From the NCBI GenBank assembly GCA_031267775.1, contig JAIRYL010000212.1:1-6925 (forward strand): a DNA stretch of 6,925 nt, given 5' to 3'. How positions within the stretch are numbered: position 1 is the stretch's first letter; each line of letters opens with the position of its first letter. Under the pieces are notes generated by a model. That model worked only from the letters and a program-made list of their open reading frames with translations. It did not search any database and had not been told where the DNA came from. A program made the position numbers and the translations under genes. This DNA comes from Tannerellaceae bacterium (GTDB lineage: Bacteria > Bacteroidota > Bacteroidia > Bacteroidales > Tannerellaceae). Positions 4,463 to 6,925 of this stretch are shown here, piece after piece.

Positions 4463-6925
4463 TTATTCAACATACATGTATCCTGAACTTTCATCCCAGC
4501 ATACGTTTCGTTTTGTTCTGTTTGGAAGGTGATTTGAGTAAATTGGCGTTGTCCAGCGTATCGTTGGCCTGGCAATGCTTTCAGACGAATAGCGATAAAA
4601 TCCAAGCTGGAAATAACCATTGTCACCCGTATTCGTGATATTGATTGCCGTACCTGCAAGTCCGCCGCTATAAATAACTTCAAACGGCGTATAATTTGAT
4701 CTAAGCCTAAACAGCGGATTGTTATTGGTGTGTAAATAAGCATAGGGATTACTATCGCCATAATCGCCAAACTGAAAACCAACATCATCCATCCGGCCTT
4801 TCAATCCGTTTGTTATAAATTGAACTCCGAACACATAACCGTATTGAGTAACCCTGAATTTCCCGCTGCTTGCGCTTGTGCCTCCTGCCCAAATACGTAT
4901 TGAACCGGGATTGTCAAGTGATGAACCGTCTGTTGTGCCATCGCTTGACAATCCGCAGACAATACGTCCGTTTGGATCTTCTATATTGACTGAATTACGG
5001 GCATATACCGCTCCTGTGCTCAGAACTCTAAATGTGCCGCTGCCTACAACACCGTTGCTACCGCCGCTCCATATACGGACGCTGCCGGTTGCCGCCATTC
5101 CCCCTGTCTGCCCAAACACAATTGCTCCGGTAGAAACAAGCCCGCCATTCACAATTGTCATCTGCACATCGTATTTATCTGCATTTACCCACGAAGAACC
5201 GTTATACCGGTATATTAAAGAACCGTTAACCCATAAATCGTTTGTCTTCATTCCGGATGTGGGGGCTGACGGGTTATAAAATACTCTCGCCGCCATATTT
5301 GCAGCGCTTTGTGCTGAACCCGCTACTGATGACGCTGAATTGGCTGCGTTAGACGCCGCTTCGGCTGCTGAAAGAGCGCTGCTTGCCCTGCTGTAAGCGT
5401 TGCTTGCCGCCGTATCGTCTGTATACTTAACGGCTTTAACCCAATCGGACGCCACGTAACTCCCGCTTAACCGGGATGTGGCGCATCGCATCAAATCGCC
5501 GCTCGTTCCCTGTACCCAAAGGTCTCCGACGTCATAGGGGGGATATGGAGTACCTGTAAACACGCGCCTTTTCCCGTCTGCCGTGTCTTGCGCCTTTCCT
5601 GCCAAAACCAAAGCTTCGGAAGCCGCCGTATCTGCCATAAGCGTCCAGGAATAGACGTTATTGCTATTCTTTGTAAAGCGCCATGACTGCCCGGTATCAA
5701 GGTTTGTAAACGTGTCGTCAAGATGTTTTTCCTTATCATCCGATGTTGTCCAATCCGAAGCAGGTATATTTGACAGCGTAGGATTGTAGTGGTAAAACCA
5801 CGATTCAATAGTATCGTCTATCTGCGCCTGTAATCGTTCTATGGAAGCGGGTAAAACGTTGTCTATATAGTTCACGGCTTCATCGTATGCGGACAAATCA
5901 GGCGCATCAATAATATTCTGATAACCGGATGAGCCGGCCTTGAAAACAATTTTCCCGCCTATTTCCCCATTATCAAGGTCAAAATAAGTATCACTTCCCC
6001 CACTGCTCAAAATTCTTCCGGTTTTGATAAACCGTCCATTGATTGTAGTACTTCCGTATGTCAGTGAAATGAGGCGAGCGGGGCGTAGTCCTCCGTCGTC
6101 TGTAACGACGCTGTTAAGAACGCCTATCCAAAAGGTGTAAAAAGTGGCTTCATATTCTACTTTCCTTTGCGTGGTATCAAGCAGTATACTTCCCGTGTTT
6201 CCATTTCGCTGGCAACGGGCATAAATATAATAGGCCGTATTGCTTACAAGATTACTAAATTCAACGGCCGAAAAAGTCCAGCTACGGATAGTTTCTTCAA
6301 TGGTGTAATGAACCAGGCTTCCGCCGCTTATCCGTATATAATTCGGGTTACTTTGGTAGTTGGGCTCAAAAATGACATTCTGTAAAACGAATTGCATGGA
6401 TTTTGCGCCTACTTGAAGCATATTGGTCTCTATGCTTGCCGGCTTTATTTTTTCGCTGTAATAATCCCCTTCCGGATCAAATACCATGGATAAAACTTCC
6501 TGGCTGGCTCTCCAGTTCCGGCGTGCCTTTGATGGATCGGCAAGGTTGTTTATCTCAATTATCTGATCAATTATCATCTGGTCGGCAATCAGCCTGTTGT
6601 ATATGCTTTTGGTTACGGATCCGCCGAGAGTGATGGCGTATTTATAAGGCCTTAGAAGGTCTCGCGTAAATCCGGTTATCCGGACGGATTGATCTGCTAT
6701 CCCCATATCTTCGTCCTGAATGGGTATATAGTCGCCTGCTCCGAACAGATTTACAACGGTCAAATCTCCCGCAAACTGCTTGATAAAGTTTTCATCAATA
6801 TTTAATCCGTACTGTACCTGCGGCTGGCTGTTTTGCGCGTAATAGGCTTCTGCCTCTGTTTTTAGCTTTTGTTCCGCTTCTGTAATATATGCGTCCGGCA
6901 AATTTATATCAATGAAGAAATATTT
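4463..6925 (-). CDS. Large modular phage tail / minor structural protein, N-terminally cut by the window edge
   Basis: The frame is open through base 6925, giving 820 visible codons. The first possible start inside the window (6901) is a TTG preceded in frame by KYFFIDIN, so the real start is upstream. Counting from that TTG codon, residues 1-185 resemble the baseplate/prophage-tail endopeptidase-type region of phage minor structural proteins (PDAYITEAEQKLKTEAEAYY, YGLNIDENF, KYAITLGGSVTKSIYNRLI). Residues 185-330 are beta-rich fibre-like sequence. Residues 331-365 are helical. Two copies of a short module follow (RVFTGTPYP...DLWVQG at 446-465 and RVFYNPSAP...DLWVNG at 539-560), separated by an Ala/Ser-rich probable coiled coil (about 497-540). 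Two glycine-rich RIW[SA]GG repeats (609-637, 669-695) precede a beta-type tail (FQFGDYGDSNPYAYLH). It probably forms the tail tip or fibre shaft carrying the adjacent receptor-binding protein. The exact family is not certain from reading alone. Confidence 0.85.
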   Translation of the reverse strand, partial: KYFFIDINLPDAYITEAEQKLKTEAEAYYAQNSQPQVQYGLNIDENFIKQFAGDLTVVNLFGAGDYIPIQDEDMGIADQSVRITGFTRDLLRPYKYAITLGGSVTKSIYNRLIADQMIIDQIIEINNLADPSKARRNWRASQEVLSMVFDPEGDYYSEKIKPASIETNMLQVGAKSMQFVLQNVIFEPNYQSNPNYIRISGGSLVHYTIEETIRSWTFSAVEFSNLVSNTAYYIYARCQRNGNTGSILLDTTQRKVEYEATFYTFWIGVLNSVVTDDGGLRPARLISLTYGSTTINGRFIKTGRILSSGGSDTYFDLDNGEIGGKIVFKAGSSGYQNIIDAPDLSAYDEAVNYIDNVLPASIERLQAQIDDTIESWFYHYNPTLSNIPASDWTTSDDKEKHLDDTFTNLDTGQSWRFTKNSNNVYSWTLMADTAASEALVLAGKAQDTADGKRRVFTGTPYPPYDVGDLWVQGTSGDLMRCATSRLSGSYVASDWVKAVKYTDDTAASNAYSRASSALSAAEAASNAANSASSVAGSAQSAANMAARVFYNPSAPTSGMKTNDLWVNGSLIYRYNGSSWVNADKYDVQMTIVNGGLVSTGAIVFGQTGGMAATGSVRIWSGGSNGVVGSGTFRVLSTGAVYARNSVNIEDPNGRIVCGLSSDGTTDGSSLDNPGSIRIWAGGTSASSGKFRVTQYGYVFGVQFITNGLKGRMDDVGFQFGDYGDSNPYAYLHTNNNPLFRLRSNYTPFEVIYSGGLAGTAINITNTGDNGYFQLGFYRYSSESIARPTIRWTTPIYSNHLPNRTKRNVCWDESSGYMYVE
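4817..4897 (-). repeat. RIW-type glycine-rich protein repeat, second copy
   Basis: This encodes RIWAGGTSASSGKFRVTQYG and the following residues. It parallels the copy at 4991-5077 (RIWSGGSN...SGTFRVLSTG) in its RIW-[SA]-GG start, SG-x-FRV core and Y/G ending. Such repeats are usual in the beta-structured shafts of tail fibres, and the pair suggests internal duplication in the tail protein. Confidence 0.6.
4991..5077 (-). repeat. RIW-type glycine-rich protein repeat, first copy
   Basis: This encodes RIWSGGSNGVVGSGTFRVLS and the following residues, the first copy of the module repeated at 4817-4897. It has two extra residues in the glycine-rich loop. It is recognisable at protein level but has diverged in DNA, so the duplication is not recent. 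Confidence 0.6.
5282..5413 (-). other. Ala/Ser-rich coiled-coil segment of the tail protein
   Basis: About 44 codons made up largely of Ala and Ser, with small residues recurring every 3-4 positions (ASNAYSRASSALSAAEAAS and on). This is typical of the trimeric coiled-coil linkers in phage tail fibres. It connects the two copies of the DLWV[QN]G module and probably acts as a rod or hinge. Confidence 0.6.

Noticed and set aside
4463..6925. A second variable region in the large tail protein or the DUF4376 gene
   Set aside because: No stretch resembling the template, such as the GGCGTCCTGTTTGGCGG start, was found elsewhere when reading both genes, although I could not run an exhaustive alignment.

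Overview
The window looks like the distal tail-gene segment of a Bacteroidales-type prophage or phage (Bacteroides, Parabacteroides or a relative). The host assignment is an inference. It rests on tail families familiar from that group, A-rich leaders with no strong Shine-Dalgarno sequence, and a retroelement target of the type common in gut Bacteroidales phages. Every supported gene is on the minus strand in one tightly packed series, so transcription runs from high to low coordinates. No promoter or factor-independent terminator was recognised.

Layout in the direction of transcription: (1) 6925-4463, a large modular tail protein that enters from beyond the right edge, so its true start is not visible; (2) 4439-4113, an unrecognised 108-residue protein; (3) 4100-2772, a 442-residue tail or receptor-binding protein with a C-terminal C-type-lectin/FGE-like domain; (4) 2720-2379, a small accessory protein; (5) an intergenic stretch of 245 bases holding a template repeat; (6) 2133-1123, a reverse transcriptase; (7) 1145-393, a DUF4376 phage protein whose start overlaps the end of the reverse transcriptase gene; (8) 374-1, a small multi-pass membrane protein that runs off the left edge.

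The central find is a complete diversity-generating retroelement (DGR) inside the tail operon. A 114-bp template repeat (2241-2354) next to the reverse transcriptase matches the 3' end of the target gene (2786-2899). There are 17 mismatches, and every one falls at a template adenine on the coding strand; the 82 non-adenine positions are all identical. This is the signature of adenine-specific mutagenic retrohoming. It has changed 12 residues near the C terminus of the target lectin domain relative to the template.

How the parts probably work together: the template RNA is copied by the error-prone reverse transcriptase, helped by an accessory factor. The mutated cDNA replaces the variable region of the tail protein, which changes host-receptor recognition. 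The less ordinary points are the accessory protein, which does not look like the classical Avd four-helix bundle, and small candidate structures in the spacers beside both repeats. The direct coupling of the reverse transcriptase gene to a downstream tail-associated gene is also worth noting.
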